A stretch of DNA of 6,582 bases, from NCBI GenBank assembly GCA_004555735.1, contig SFHH01000116.1:1-6582 (forward strand), given 5' to 3'. Source of the stretch: Acidaminococcus fermentans. Its GTDB lineage: Bacteria; Bacillota_C; Negativicutes; Acidaminococcales; Acidaminococcaceae. How positions within the stretch are numbered: the first letter of the stretch is position 1; each line of letters opens with the position of its first letter. The translations under genes were made by a program, and so were the position numbers. The notes below the pieces were generated by a model. It did not search any database and was not told the origin of the DNA. It worked only from the letters and a program-made list of their open reading frames with translations. Below are positions 1-5,863 of the stretch, piece by piece.

Positions 1-1
1 G

Positions 2-298
2 TTTACGGTCCAGCAGCGGAGCTCTTCCCTGACCAATTTCATCATGGGCCTCAGCTTCATCACAGAAGGGGCCATCCCCTTTGCGGCGGAAGATCCCTCC
101 CGAGTGATTCCGGCCTGTGCCATCGGAGCAGCTGTGGCCGGCGCCCTTTCCATGGTGTTCGGCTGCACCATCCCGGCACCCCATGGAGGCATCTTCGTCC
201 TGGGTGTGGTGCACAACTGGCCCATGTACCTCCTGTCCCTGGCTGCGGGGACGGCAGTAGGAGCCGTGCTGCTGGGACTGCTGAAGAAAGACCGGTAG
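2..298 (+). CDS. fruA: PTS fructose-type transporter, EIIC C-terminal part (5' truncated)
   Basis: This is the last 98 residues of a fructose-family PTS permease, the membrane EIIC domain that moves the sugar inward while it is phosphorylated at the expense of EIIB. The window begins inside the gene, so the start and any EIIA or EIIB domains are not visible. The reading frame is open from base 2 to a TAG stop. The stretch GLSFITEGAIPFAAEDPSRV is a hallmark of fructose EIIC proteins, and PAPHGGIFVL further on is also typical. Two hydrophobic segments follow the hallmark: one around VIPACAIGAAVAGALSMVFG and a terminal one around MYLLSLAAGTAVGAVLLGLL, ending in a basic KKDR tail that suits a cytoplasmic C-terminus. 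The gene lies directly before ptsH and ptsI, which encode its phosphate donors. The family call is firm. Whether the full protein is EIIBC or EIIABC, and its exact sugar, cannot be told here. Confidence 0.93.
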   Translation, partial: FTVQQRSSSLTNFIMGLSFITEGAIPFAAEDPSRVIPACAIGAAVAGALSMVFGCTIPAPHGGIFVLGVVHNWPMYLLSLAAGTAVGAVLLGLLKKDR

Positions 299-328
299 GG
301 ATTGGCGTTTTCCGGCCCTGTCTTTTTA
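285..328 (+). terminator. Possible intrinsic terminator of the fructose PTS gene
   Basis: An imperfect hairpin spans the fructose gene's stop codon. The outer arm 285-292 pairs with 320-327 (AAAGAC with GTCTTT at its core). The inner arm AGGG at 297-300 pairs with CCCT at 316-319, with CGGT (293-296) bulged out. A T-rich tract, TCTTTTTA, closes the structure at 321-328. Part of the T tract is used in the stem, and the stem is interrupted, so termination may be partial. It also overlaps the -35 region of the ptsH promoter. The pairing is visible in the sequence; its function is inferred. Confidence 0.35.
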
Positions 329-344
329 TGGTATAATGAAAAAT
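309..344 (+). promoter_or_regulatory. Extended -10 promoter for ptsHI operon
   Basis: A perfect TATAAT box lies at 332-337 and is preceded by TGG at 329-331, giving an extended -10 element (TGnTATAAT). The best -35 at 17-bp spacing is TTTCCG (309-314), only a 3 of 6 match, which is acceptable when the -10 is extended. Transcription should start near 344, leaving a leader of about 28 bases. The AAGGAGG ribosome site of ptsH is at 358-364. No convincing cre or other operator is seen around it. Confidence 0.75.
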
Positions 345-371
345 AAGTTACAACTATAAGGAGGAATTTCC

Positions 372-629
372 ATGATTCAATTTACGTATACGATCCAAGA
401 TCCTCAGGGGATCCACGCCCGTCCTGCCGGCATGCTGGTGAAGGAAGCAGCTAAATTCCAGTCCAAATGCAGCGTGGCCGGAAATGGCAAGACTGGTGAT
501 CTGAAACGGATCTTCTCTCTCATGGGCATGGGCATCAAAGCCGGCATGGAACTCACGGTGTCCGTGGAAGGCCCCGATGAAAAAGAAGCGGCGGCTGCCC
601 TGGAAGCCTTCCTGAAAGCCAATCTGTAA
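372..629 (+). CDS. ptsH: Phosphocarrier protein HPr (Ser46 replaced by Arg)
   Basis: HPr is the small cytoplasmic protein that carries phosphate from enzyme I to the sugar-specific EIIA domains. The product is 85 residues, the normal size. The active-site motif GIHARPAG places the phosphorylated histidine at residue 15, with Arg17 and Pro18 after it. Aligned without gaps to Bacillus subtilis HPr (recalled sequence), NGKT falls at 38-41 in both, but the regulatory serine in LKSIMGVM is arginine here (LKRIFSLM, Arg46). HPr kinase should therefore be unable to phosphorylate the usual site. The start is ATG 372, seven bases after AAGGAGG. The gene is first in the operon and 13 bases before ptsI. 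HPr identity is certain. It could be the main HPr of the cell or a second paralogue, and that depends on the rest of the genome. Confidence 0.96.
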   Translation: MIQFTYTIQDPQGIHARPAGMLVKEAAKFQSKCSVAGNGKTGDLKRIFSLMGMGIKAGMELTVSVEGPDEKEAAAALEAFLKANL

Positions 630-642
630 AAGGGGGATATCC

Positions 643-2277
643 ATGAAGTTCGTGGAAGGAAAAGGGGCTTCCGCCGGTGTGGCAGCTGGCCCCATCCTGG
701 TGAAACCAGCTGGACGGAAAACGGAACTCCAGCTGGACACCTGCCTGGATCCCCAGCAGGAGCTGAAACGGTTCCAGATTGCCCAGCAGCAGGTCCTCCA
801 GATCCTGGAGAACCTGAAGGAAAAAGCCCGGGAACAAGTAGGAGAAGAGGAAGCCGGGATCTTTGAAGTCCACCAGCTGATGGTCCAGGATCCGGATCTG
901 TGCGAAGCCATCGAAGGATTGATTCAGGGAGAGCATTTCACAGCGGAAGCTGCTGTCCGGGAAGCAGGGAGCCAGTTCGCAGCCATGCTGGAAGCCATGG
1001 ACGATGAATATATGCAGGCCCGGGGGGCCGATGTGCGGGCCATCTGCGGCCAGCTGGAAGAGGCCTTGTCTGCCGAGGGACGGAACTGGACGGAACTTTT
1101 GACCCGGCCTTCCATCATCTGTGCCGATGATCTGACCCCCAGTGAAACCCTGCAGCTGGATAAATCCCTGATCCTGGGCTTTGTGACCAGCGGCGGCAGT
1201 GCCAATTCCCATATGGCCATCCTGGCCCGGACCATGAAGATCCCGGCGGTGGTCCATACGGAAAAAGTGCTGTCAGAGGATTGGAACGGGACCCTGGGAG
1301 CCATCGATGGAGGCGCCGGCGTCTTTTATCTGGATCCGGAACCCCAGGTGCTGGAAGCCCTGAAGGAAAAACAGCAGCAGCACCGGGCGGCAGAAGACGC
1401 CCTGGAACAGTATCGGGGAAAGCCCACCTGTACAGCTGACGGCCGGACCATCGCTCTTTATGGGAATATCGGCCAGCCGGAAGATGTGGATCTGGTCCTC
1501 CAGAACGATGGGGAAGGGATCGGCCTCTTCCGCAGTGAATTCCTGTATCTGGGCCGGGAAGATTATCCCACGGAAGAAGAACTGTTCGAAGCCTATTGCA
1601 CTGCGGCCCAGGAATTAGAGGGCCGGAAGCTGATCATCCGGACCCTGGATATCGGGGCGGACAAAAAGGTGGAGTATTTCCATCTGCCGGAAGAAGAGAA
1701 CCCGGCATTGGGCTTCCGGGCCATCCGGATCTGCCTGAAGCGTCCGGAGATCTTCTATACCCAGCTGCGGGCCATCCTGCGGGCTTCCGCTTACGGAGAA
1801 GTAGCGGTGATGTTCCCCATGATCATCTCAGCAGAAGAAGTCCGGGCGGCGAAGAAGCTGCTGGAAGCAGCCAAAGCCCGGCTCCGGGAAGAAGGGATCC
1901 CCTTCGATGAGGAACTGGAAGTGGGGATCATGGTAGAAACTCCAGCGGCGGCCCTGATCAGTGATGAACTGGCCCAGGAAGTGGATTTCTTCAGCATCGG
2001 GACCAACGACCTGGTCCAGTATACCCTGGCGGTGGACCGGCAGAATGCCAGCCTGGAAGATTTGGGACAGGCCAGCCACAAGGCTGTGTTGCGTCTGATC
2101 CGGCTGACCATCGAAAATGGCCACGCAGCAGGCTGCTGGGTGGGCATCTGTGGGGAAGCGGCAGCGGATCCGACCCTGATCCCCAGCTTTGTGGCCATGG
2201 GGGTGGATGAGCTGAGCATGGCACCGGGGAAGATCCTGGCAGCCAGGAAGCTGATCAGTACCCTGAGATCCCGTTGA
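643..2277 (+). CDS. ptsI: PTS enzyme I (phosphoenolpyruvate-protein phosphotransferase)
   Basis: Enzyme I takes phosphate from phosphoenolpyruvate onto its own histidine and passes it to HPr, the first step for all PTS sugars. The product is 544 residues, slightly shorter than the usual roughly 570. An N-terminal helical and HPr-binding region covers about 1-145. The phosphohistidine motif SGGSANSHMAILART places the active His at 190. The PEP-binding barrel follows from about 260: GLFRSEFLY (Arg297), RTLDIGADK (Arg333), VETPAA (Glu432, metal), the signature DFFSIGTNDLVQYTLAVDR at 448-466 (Asp456, metal) and GICGEAA with the catalytic Cys503. All expected catalytic residues are present, so the enzyme should be active. 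It follows ptsH by 13 bases and has a GGGGGA ribosome site. The SANSH form of the histidine motif differs from the E. coli RTSH form; I recall it from clostridial relatives. Confidence 0.97.
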   Translation: MKFVEGKGASAGVAAGPILVKPAGRKTELQLDTCLDPQQELKRFQIAQQQVLQILENLKEKAREQVGEEEAGIFEVHQLMVQDPDLCEAIEGLIQGEHFTAEAAVREAGSQFAAMLEAMDDEYMQARGADVRAICGQLEEALSAEGRNWTELLTRPSIICADDLTPSETLQLDKSLILGFVTSGGSANSHMAILARTMKIPAVVHTEKVLSEDWNGTLGAIDGGAGVFYLDPEPQVLEALKEKQQQHRAAEDALEQYRGKPTCTADGRTIALYGNIGQPEDVDLVLQNDGEGIGLFRSEFLYLGREDYPTEEELFEAYCTAAQELEGRKLIIRTLDIGADKKVEYFHLPEEENPALGFRAIRICLKRPEIFYTQLRAILRASAYGEVAVMFPMIISAEEVRAAKKLLEAAKARLREEGIPFDEELEVGIMVETPAAALISDELAQEVDFFSIGTNDLVQYTLAVDRQNASLEDLGQASHKAVLRLIRLTIENGHAAGCWVGICGEAAADPTLIPSFVAMGVDELSMAPGKILAARKLISTLRSR

Positions 2278-2278
2278 G

Positions 2279-2299
2279 AAAGGAGGCGCAGGCCATTTG
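2279..2299 (+). promoter_or_regulatory. Ribosome binding site that fixes a TTG start
   Basis: AAAGGAGG at 2279-2286 is a near-perfect Shine-Dalgarno sequence. It lies 10 bases before a TTG codon at 2297-2299 that opens the kinase-like frame. No ATG or GTG with a comparable site lies near this position in that frame, so TTG is the likely initiator. Confidence 0.7.
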
Positions 2300-3040
2300 A
2301 TCGATCTGGATCTGCAGCAGGCGGTGGAGAAGGCCATCGCCCTCCAGCCGGAGAAACGGGTCCTGCCGTTCCTGTACCGGGACCAGGCCCTGTTCATCAA
2401 ACGGAAAGTGTCCAACCACCGGAATGCCTTTGCCAAACAGAGCGTGGAGGCGGCTTTCTGGTGCGAAGTCTATAAAATTATGACGGTGAACCAGTATTTT
2501 CCCCTGGCACCGGAAATCGTCCTGCTCCAGGATGGCTATTTTGTCATGAAGGCAGTGGGCAAGACCCTCCAGGGGGTCGCCAAGGAAGCTCCCTGGGCGG
2601 ACTGCCGGGTCCGGGCGTTCCAGAAAGCCGGAGAAGGGCTGGCCCGGCTGCACCAGGCCGGTCTCCATCATGGCCGTCCGGCCCTGCGGGATATCGCTTA
2701 CGATAAGGAAAACGACCGGATCACTTTCCTGGACTGGGAAAATGAAAAGCGGTTCATCGAAGCCGATCCCCGGGTCCTGGATCTGTTCCTGTTCGTCCAC
2801 AGCTGTTTCCGGGAAAAAAGCTGGAAAGACCGTTCCCTCCTGGAAGCAGCTATGAAGAGCTACTGCAACAGCCCGGTGGGCCGGGAAATCGTCCGCCAGG
2901 CCCGGGCCTTGATCCGAAAGTACCGGACTGCGTTCTGCCTGTGTGAGAGACTCCGGTGCTTCGGCTGGCGGGATGTGACCAGTCTGGATGATGCCCGGAA
3001 GTTCATCTTGGAATGGGAATCAGAAGGAGTGGCACGATGA
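2297..3040 (+). CDS. Kinase-fold protein of unknown function with non-canonical catalytic loop
   Basis: The product is 247 residues, soluble, with no signal or membrane segment. Its layout resembles small bacterial protein-kinase-like or LPS-kinase-like phosphotransferases. A likely ATP lysine is in LFIKRK (Lys35), a possible helix-C glutamate is Glu51 or Glu57, and a hinge-like stretch is YFVMKAVG (81-88). The catalytic region is LHQAGLHHGRPALRDI followed by ITFLDWEN. In canonical relatives this reads HGD...N...DFE. Here the catalytic Asp is Arg127, the Asn position is Asp132, and the metal motif is Asp146-Trp-Glu. No glycine-rich loop is obvious. I recall similar HGRP..RDI motifs in poorly characterised proteobacterial kinase-like proteins. 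The gene has a TTG start, lies 19 bases after ptsI, and its TGA overlaps the trmK ATG (ATGA). Kinase fold is moderately sure; substrate and activity are unknown, and it could be a pseudokinase. Confidence 0.7.
   Translation: MIDLDLQQAVEKAIALQPEKRVLPFLYRDQALFIKRKVSNHRNAFAKQSVEAAFWCEVYKIMTVNQYFPLAPEIVLLQDGYFVMKAVGKTLQGVAKEAPWADCRVRAFQKAGEGLARLHQAGLHHGRPALRDIAYDKENDRITFLDWENEKRFIEADPRVLDLFLFVHSCFREKSWKDRSLLEAAMKSYCNSPVGREIVRQARALIRKYRTAFCLCERLRCFGWRDVTSLDDARKFILEWESEGVAR
3024..3039 (+). promoter_or_regulatory. Ribosome binding site and ATGA coupling for trmK
   Basis: AAGGAG at 3024-3029 lies seven bases before ATG 3037. That ATG overlaps the upstream TGA (3038-3040) as ATGA, a classic translational coupling arrangement. 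An in-frame ATG at 3013 has no ribosome site and would add residues that do not match the family, so 3037 is preferred. Confidence 0.8.
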
Positions 3041-3786
3041 ATTTCGGTATGCGTCTGGAGGCTGTGGCGTCCCTGGTTCCCCCTTGCCAGACTTTGGTAG
3101 ATGTAGGGTCCGATCATGCCTATCTGCCGGTCCTGCTCCTCCAACAGGGGAAAATCCAGCAGGCCATTGCCGGCGATGTGGTCCCTGGGCCCTGTGAAGC
3201 GGCCCGGCATACGGTCCGGGCGTTCCACCTGGAAGACCGGATCACGGTGCGGCAGGGCAGCGGCCTGACGGTGGTGGCACCGGGCGAGGCGGAAGCAGCC
3301 GTGATGGCCGGGATGGGAGCGGGAACCATGCTCCAGATCCTGGCAGAAGCACCGACTGTGTGGCAGCATCCGGGGTTCCGGCACCTGATCCTGCAGCCCA
3401 TGAGCGATGCCTGCCGTCTCCGGCATTGGGCGGAAGACAACGGCTGGGCCATCGTCCGGGAAGAATTGGCCCGGGAGGGGAAACGGCTGTACGAACTGCT
3501 GCACTTAGAACCTTCACCTGGCTGGCGCTACCCCAGCACCTGCTATGAGATCGGCAGCGATCTGATCCAGCGGCACCATCCTCTCCTGGAGGACTTGCTG
3601 GCAGAACGGAAAAAGAAGCTCCATGGCCTGCTGGAACAGATGGGACGCAGTGAGCGAGCCCGGGCCAGCCGGCAGTATGAGGAATACCAAACCCTTTGGA
3701 AACAACTGGAGGCGATTGCACGTGGAAACGGAAGAAATGGAAACGAAAGAAACCACCGTAACGGACATCTGCCTGTTCATGAATGA
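3037..3786 (+). CDS. trmK: tRNA (adenine(22)-N(1))-methyltransferase TrmK
   Basis: TrmK uses S-adenosylmethionine to methylate N1 of A22 in tRNA in the cytoplasm. From ATG 3037 the product is 249 residues, close to the family length. The N-terminus, MRLEAVASLVP, and the SAM motif LVDVGSDHAYLP (20-31) match TrmK well. AGDVVPGPCEAA (45-56), AVMAGMGAGTM (88-98) and HLILQPM (116-122) follow, then a helical charged C-terminal coiled-coil-like domain (about 170-225). Compared with B. subtilis TrmK as I recall it, RQGDGL is RQGSGL (Ser75), GMGG is GMGA (Ala95) and QPN is QPM (Met122). The last 20 or so residues are an Asn/Gly/Arg-rich tail that overlaps the start of the next gene. The family call is strong; full activity is likely but the motif changes deserve note. 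Confidence 0.9.
   Translation: MNFGMRLEAVASLVPPCQTLVDVGSDHAYLPVLLLQQGKIQQAIAGDVVPGPCEAARHTVRAFHLEDRITVRQGSGLTVVAPGEAEAAVMAGMGAGTMLQILAEAPTVWQHPGFRHLILQPMSDACRLRHWAEDNGWAIVREELAREGKRLYELLHLEPSPGWRYPSTCYEIGSDLIQRHHPLLEDLLAERKKKLHGLLEQMGRSERARASRQYEEYQTLWKQLEAIARGNGRNGNERNHRNGHLPVHE
3708..3724 (+). promoter_or_regulatory. Ribosome binding site favouring a GTG start for nif3
   Basis: GGAGG at 3708-3712 lies nine bases before GTG 3722. The next in-frame candidate, ATG 3737, has only a weak GGAA-type purine stretch ahead of it. The GTG is therefore preferred, though ATG 3737 cannot be excluded because the family homology begins only after both. Confidence 0.6.
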
Positions 3787-4540
3787 ACTGGCTCCGGTGG
3801 CTTATGCGGAAAGCTGGGACAATTCCGGCCTGCTTTTAGGGCACTTGGCCCAGCACGTCCATAAGATCATGGTGGCCTTGGACCTGAGCCCCGAAGTGGC
3901 AGAACAGGCCATCGAACAGGAATGTGATCTCATCATCACCCATCATCCCTATTATTTCAGCTTGCCTAAGACTTTGGCGGTGACAGATACGAAGATGGAA
4001 GTGCTCTATGAACTGATCAAACACGACATCGCCCTGTATGCAGCCCATACCAACCTGGATGCCGCCAAAGGCGGGGTCAACGATGTGCTGGCGGCCCGCC
4101 TGGGCCTGGAAGATGTGACGGAGATCCCCCGGAAGGATTGCCCGGAACAGGGACTGGCCCGGATCGGGGTCCTGGAAGAACCCATGGCTCTGAAGGATTT
4201 CGCGGCCAAAGTCCGGGACGATCTGGGGGCGGAACACCTGACCTATGCAGGAGGGGAAGAACCTGTGTACAAAGTGGCCGTGGTAGGTGGCAGCGGAGCT
4301 GATTTCATGGAAGATGCCCTGGCGGCTGGTGCCGATACCCTGGTGACCGGCGACTTGAAATACCATGTAGCCCAAAAGGCCCTGAACCTGGGACTCAATG
4401 TGGTAGACGGCACCCATCAGCTGACAGAATCTCCCGTCATCGACAAACTGGAAGAAGTCCTGAAGGTCTGGTGCGAAGAATCCGGCCGTCATTTCGAAGT
4501 GATTCGGGCCGAAGAAGACCGGATCCTCCAGACGGTCTAA
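3722..4540 (+). CDS. Nif3/YbgI-family dinuclear metal-binding protein
   Basis: This is a Nif3-like protein, a widespread family that forms a toroidal hexamer with a two-metal site; its cellular role is still unsettled. From GTG 3722 it has 272 residues, close to E. coli YbgI (about 247) and lacking the extra inserted domain of the roughly 370-residue B. subtilis YqfO. The typical opening ELAPVAYAESWDNSGLLLG is present. Candidate metal ligands appear in order: His74 and His75 (THHPYYF), Asp113 (HTNLDAA), then His232 and Glu236 (DGTHQLTE). The last pair keeps the four-residue spacing seen in YbgI. GGSGADF and TGDLKYH are also family motifs. The gene overlaps trmK by about 65 bases, a pairing common in Firmicutes. 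The N-terminal ten residues come from a duplicated 15-bp unit. Family assignment is very firm; no biochemical activity is claimed. Confidence 0.93.
   Translation: METEEMETKETTVTDICLFMNELAPVAYAESWDNSGLLLGHLAQHVHKIMVALDLSPEVAEQAIEQECDLIITHHPYYFSLPKTLAVTDTKMEVLYELIKHDIALYAAHTNLDAAKGGVNDVLAARLGLEDVTEIPRKDCPEQGLARIGVLEEPMALKDFAAKVRDDLGAEHLTYAGGEEPVYKVAVVGGSGADFMEDALAAGADTLVTGDLKYHVAQKALNLGLNVVDGTHQLTESPVIDKLEEVLKVWCEESGRHFEVIRAEEDRILQTV
3723..3752 (+). repeat. 15-bp tandem duplication at the trmK/nif3 overlap
   Basis: TGGAAACGGAAGAAA (3723-3737) is followed directly by TGGAAACGAAAGAAA (3738-3752), a 14 of 15 match. The unit is five codons long, so neither frame is broken. In nif3 it gives VETEE then METKE; in the trmK tail it gives GNGRN then GNERN. 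It also doubles the candidate start codon (GTG 3722, ATG 3737). Confidence 0.85.
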
Positions 4541-4553
4541 GGGAGCGATTGCA

Positions 4554-5477
4554 ATGATCAAGGATTTGCAGTTGGGGAATGCCATGGAACAGCCTTGCCT
4601 GGTCCGACTCCAAAAAGTGGGCACTTCTTCCAATGGCAAGGCCTATGCCAAGGGGCTGCTGGAAGACAACAGCGGCTGCATCCCCTTCATTTGTTTCGAA
4701 GCAGGCCCCATCGGACGGCTGCGGACCATGGAAGCTCCCTCTCCGTATATCATCGGGGGGAAAGTGGAACTGAACAAATATTCCACCACCATGGCTTACC
4801 AGATCATCGTCCAAAAGGTCCAATCCGTCACGGAGGCAGATGATCTGTCCTGCCTTTTGCCCAGCGGCCATATCGACCTGGCGAAATATGAGGAAGAATT
4901 CCACACCTTCATCGGCCGGATCGGTGATGAGGGGCTGCGGAAACTGGTGGAGACGGTCTTTTCCGGGGAAACTTACCGGCAGTTCTGCAAGAATCCAGCA
5001 GGGATGCGCCTGCACCATGCCTATGCCGGAGGACTGCTGCACCATACGGTGTGTGTCACCCGGCTGGCCGTGGCCATGAGCAGCGCCATCGGACAGGTGG
5101 ACCTGGACTTGGTGATCGCCGGGGCTCTGCTCCACGATCTGGGGAAGATCCGGGAAATCTCTTCGGATCTGGGTTTCCCCTATACCACAGAAGGCCGTCT
5201 CATGGGCCATATCTCCATCGGAGCCATGGCCGTGGATCGGGCTGGGAGGAAGATCCCGGAACTGACAGCGGAAAAACGGGAGAAGCTCCTCCATATCATC
5301 CTGTCCCATCACGGGGACCAGGAAAAGGGCTCTCCAGTGGTCTGCGTCACCAAGGAAGCCTTCATCGTCCACTATGCCGATGAAGTAGATTCCATCATGA
5401 ACCAGTTCCATCAGAAAGAACGCAGCGGCAGCTGGGAATATGACAAGATGCTGCAGCGGTATCTGTGGAAGGTTTGA
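4554..5477 (+). CDS. yhaM: YhaM-type 3'-5' exoribonuclease (OB fold plus HD domain)
   Basis: The product is 307 residues, close to B. subtilis YhaM (about 314), a metal-dependent 3'-5' exoribonuclease that trims RNA in the cytoplasm. An N-terminal OB-fold nucleic-acid-binding region spans about 12-95 (VRLQKVGTSSNGKAYAKGLL, then IIGGKVELN). The HD phosphohydrolase domain follows: RLHHAYAGGLLHHTV (152-166), the His194-Asp195 pair in GALLHDLGKIRE, GHISIG (His219), ILSHHG (His252, His253) and HYADEVDS (Asp276). These are the ligands expected for an active HD enzyme. The start ATG 4554 has GGGAG at 4541-4545. It lies 13 bases after nif3 and appears to be the last protein gene of the operon. No terminator separates it from rnpB, whose -35 box overlaps its TGA stop. 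The identification is strong. Confidence 0.92.
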   Translation: MIKDLQLGNAMEQPCLVRLQKVGTSSNGKAYAKGLLEDNSGCIPFICFEAGPIGRLRTMEAPSPYIIGGKVELNKYSTTMAYQIIVQKVQSVTEADDLSCLLPSGHIDLAKYEEEFHTFIGRIGDEGLRKLVETVFSGETYRQFCKNPAGMRLHHAYAGGLLHHTVCVTRLAVAMSSAIGQVDLDLVIAGALLHDLGKIREISSDLGFPYTTEGRLMGHISIGAMAVDRAGRKIPELTAEKREKLLHIILSHHGDQEKGSPVVCVTKEAFIVHYADEVDSIMNQFHQKERSGSWEYDKMLQRYLWKV

Positions 5478-5510
5478 CGGATTCTCGATCCTATGATATG
5501 ATTTCAAGAT
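5474..5510 (+). promoter_or_regulatory. Promoter of rnpB
   Basis: TTGACG at 5474-5479 (5 of 6 to consensus) and TATGAT at 5497-5502 (5 of 6) are separated by exactly 17 bases. Transcription would begin about 5509-5511, right at the P1 stem of the RNase P RNA. The -35 box contains the yhaM stop codon. A second TATGAT at 5492-5497 is at the wrong distance (12 bases) and is not favoured. Confidence 0.85.
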
Positions 5511-5847
5511 GTGAGTGCAAAAGATAATCGCGGCAGCCAATGGCTGATGAGGAAAGTCCGAGCTCCGCAGGGCAGGATGCTGGATAACGTCCAGTGGGGG
5601 CGACCCTAAGGAAAGTGCCACAGAAAACAAACCGCCGGCTTGCCGGTAAGGATGAAACGGTGCGGTAAGAGCGCACCAGCGGTCAAGTGATTGATCGGCT
5701 TGGTAAACCCCATCCGGAGCAAGACCAAATAGGGAAGGGATGAAGCGGCCCGCTGATCCTTCCGGGTAGCGTCGCTTGAACCTGCAGGCAACTGCAGGGC
5801 TAGATAAATGATTATCCTAGACAGAACTCGGCTTACTGAGCACTCAC
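5511..5847 (+). ncRNA. rnpB: RNase P RNA, bacterial type A
   Basis: This is the catalytic RNA that removes 5' leaders from tRNA precursors. The ends are set by the P1 stem, GTGAGTGC (5511-5518) with GCACTCAC (5840-5847). P2 is GATAATC (5523-5529) with GATTATC (5810-5816), and P3 is a short CAGCC/GGCTG hairpin (5534-5546). The conserved 5' core GAGGAAAGTCCG (5549-5560) and 3' core ACAGAACTCGGCTTA (5821-5835) form P4. ACAGAAAACAAACCGCC, GGTAAGGATGAAACGG, the GGTAAACC of P15 that contacts the tRNA CCA end, and GGAGCAAGACCAAATAGGG are all type A landmarks. P17 has an AGCGG/CGCT stem, and its loop GGCCC can pair with GGGC near 5570 (P6). P18 is CCTGCAG/CTGCAGG with a GCAA tetraloop (5781-5798). 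At about 337 nt it is a compact type A molecule. Identification is certain; the exact ends may shift by a few bases. Confidence 0.98.
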
Positions 5848-5863
5848 AACCTGACAGAGAACC

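Noticed and set aside
553..1257. Minus-strand open frames opposite ptsH and ptsI
   Set aside because: These are antisense shadows of strongly conserved genes, with no ribosome site or domain evidence.
1596..1910. Alternative + frame inside ptsI (104 codons)
   Set aside because: The ptsI frame contains the catalytic motifs throughout this stretch; the other frame is low-complexity Gly/Pro/Arg-rich translation with no start signal.
3623..3721. Longer nif3 start 33 codons upstream
   Set aside because: It lacks a ribosome site, lies deep in trmK, and the extra residues do not match Nif3 proteins; GTG 3722 has GGAGG at the right distance.
4437..5630. Long minus-strand open frame (397 codons) opposite yhaM and the start of rnpB
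   Set aside because: It is antisense to a clear HD-domain exoribonuclease and runs into RNase P RNA. It shows no recognisable domain and is explained by the rarity of TTA, CTA and TCA codons in the sense genes.
5776..5806. Promoter-like TTGAAC...TAGATA inside the 3' part of rnpB that could serve trxA
   Set aside because: The spacing is 19 bases and both boxes fall in the conserved P18 and J18/2 region of RNase P RNA, so the sequence is explained by RNA structure.
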